Positions 5,154 through 5,555 of a stretch of DNA of 5,555 nt are shown here, one piece after another. Origin of the DNA: Hyphomonadaceae bacterium (GTDB lineage Bacteria > Pseudomonadota > Alphaproteobacteria > Caulobacterales > Hyphomonadaceae); assembly GCA_030696545.1 (NCBI GenBank), contig JAUYSA010000349.1, positions 1-5,555 on the forward strand. The letters are read 5' to 3'. Position numbers and translations under genes: made by a program. Position 1 is the first letter of the stretch. Each line of letters opens with the position of its first letter. The notes beneath the pieces were generated by a model. The model was not told the origin of the DNA and did not search any database. It was given only the letters and a program-made list of their open reading frames with translations.

Positions 5154-5555
5154 CTAGGGCGCGGCGTCGAAGTTGATGTCGGCGATTTCCAGGATCTCCT
5201 GACGATCGTCATGCAATACGTGCCCGGCCTTGATGGCGGCATCAAGCGAAGCGGTGAAGCGGCGCAAGTACTCGGCCTTGCCGCCAGGATAGAGCGCGCC
5301 AAGTTCGGCCTTGGTGAACGGTACGCCCGAGCCAGAGATCGCGCCGAGGAACGATTTGGAATCGCTTAGGGCCGTCAGACGAACCGTCGGAACGTCGGTC
5401 CACGGCGTGCGAACACCACCGAGCGCGATGCCATGAGCGTCGCGCTCGGCGACCGGATTGGCGCTGGCGCTGGCGAGGACAATCGGCGGCGTGCTGGCGG
5501 ACGCGCGGCCGGTGTCGACCCAGTTGTCCAGCGCCGCCAGCGCGGCCTGGATTAC
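5154..5555 (-). CDS. Alpha/beta hydrolase domain-containing protein (PF20091-like), C-terminal part
   Basis: The frame is open from the window edge to TAG at 5154-5156, giving 133 residues with no start in the window. The segment DAHGIALGGVRTPWTDVPTV followed by RLTAL, then the PFTKAELGALYPGGKAEYLR block and RRFTASLDAAIKAG, is the characteristic C-terminal end of the 'alpha/beta hydrolase domain' proteins (about 450-650 residues) common in sphingomonads and Caulobacterales. The earlier QAALAALDNWVDTGRAS stretch also fits that family. These proteins are mostly uncharacterised and are presumed esterase-like hydrolases; the catalytic residues lie outside this window. The gene runs in the same direction as the amidohydrolase and esterase and may open the same cluster, although the roughly 140-base gap with a palindrome could separate transcripts. 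The family call is from motif memory and fairly secure. Confidence 0.8.
   Translation of the reverse strand, partial: VIQAALAALDNWVDTGRASASTPPIVLASASANPVAERDAHGIALGGVRTPWTDVPTVRLTALSDSKSFLGAISGSGVPFTKAELGALYPGGKAEYLRRFTASLDAAIKAGHVLHDDRQEILEIADINFDAAP

Noticed and set aside
5061..5369. A 102-codon plus-strand frame at the right edge
   Set aside because: It is antisense to the alpha/beta hydrolase C-terminus and to the spacer; its protein has no recognisable features.

Overview
The window is GC-rich apart from one AT-rich patch at about 1203-1240. It suggests an alphaproteobacterium of the Sphingomonadales/Caulobacterales kind. The reasons are the style of the TonB-dependent receptor tail, the tannase and SMP-30-type tails, a PF20091-type alpha/beta hydrolase, a secreted YtcJ-like amidohydrolase and a type-B carboxylesterase. 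Such combinations are common in the TonB-receptor-rich catabolic regions of these bacteria. The assignment is inferred from protein style only.

Layout. The left edge (1-369, plus strand) holds the last codons of a tannase/feruloyl esterase-like gene that starts outside the window. It is followed directly by the tail of an SMP-30/gluconolactonase-like protein broken by an in-frame TAG, then by an unrecognised open tail ending at 369. Positions 370-518 hold nothing I can name. The rest runs on the minus strand. In transcription order it reads: the C-terminal 133 residues of an alpha/beta hydrolase domain protein (5555-5154, start outside the window); a short spacer with a perfect 16-bp palindrome and a possible amidohydrolase-like tail remnant; a complete exported amidohydrolase (5013-3301); the orphaned last ~93 residues of a TonB-dependent receptor (3298-3017); a complete exported type-B carboxylesterase with an intact catalytic triad (3001-1373); a 290-base gap holding an AT-rich stretch and palindromes; and a MarR-family regulator (1082-519).

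How it fits together (inference). The intact genes look like a small module for an ester- and amide-containing substrate, probably plant- or xenobiotic-derived. An outer-membrane receptor would have imported it, now apparently lost except for its tail. The carboxylesterase and the amidohydrolase both carry signal peptides and would act in the periplasm. A MarR repressor with palindromes at its own promoter region would sense the substrate or a product. The region also looks eroded: up to four C-terminal-only remnants (SMP-30, TonB receptor, possible amidohydrolase tail, unknown tail) sit in the gaps between intact genes. This suggests repeated deletion or recombination. No RNA gene, CRISPR array or complete insertion sequence was seen.
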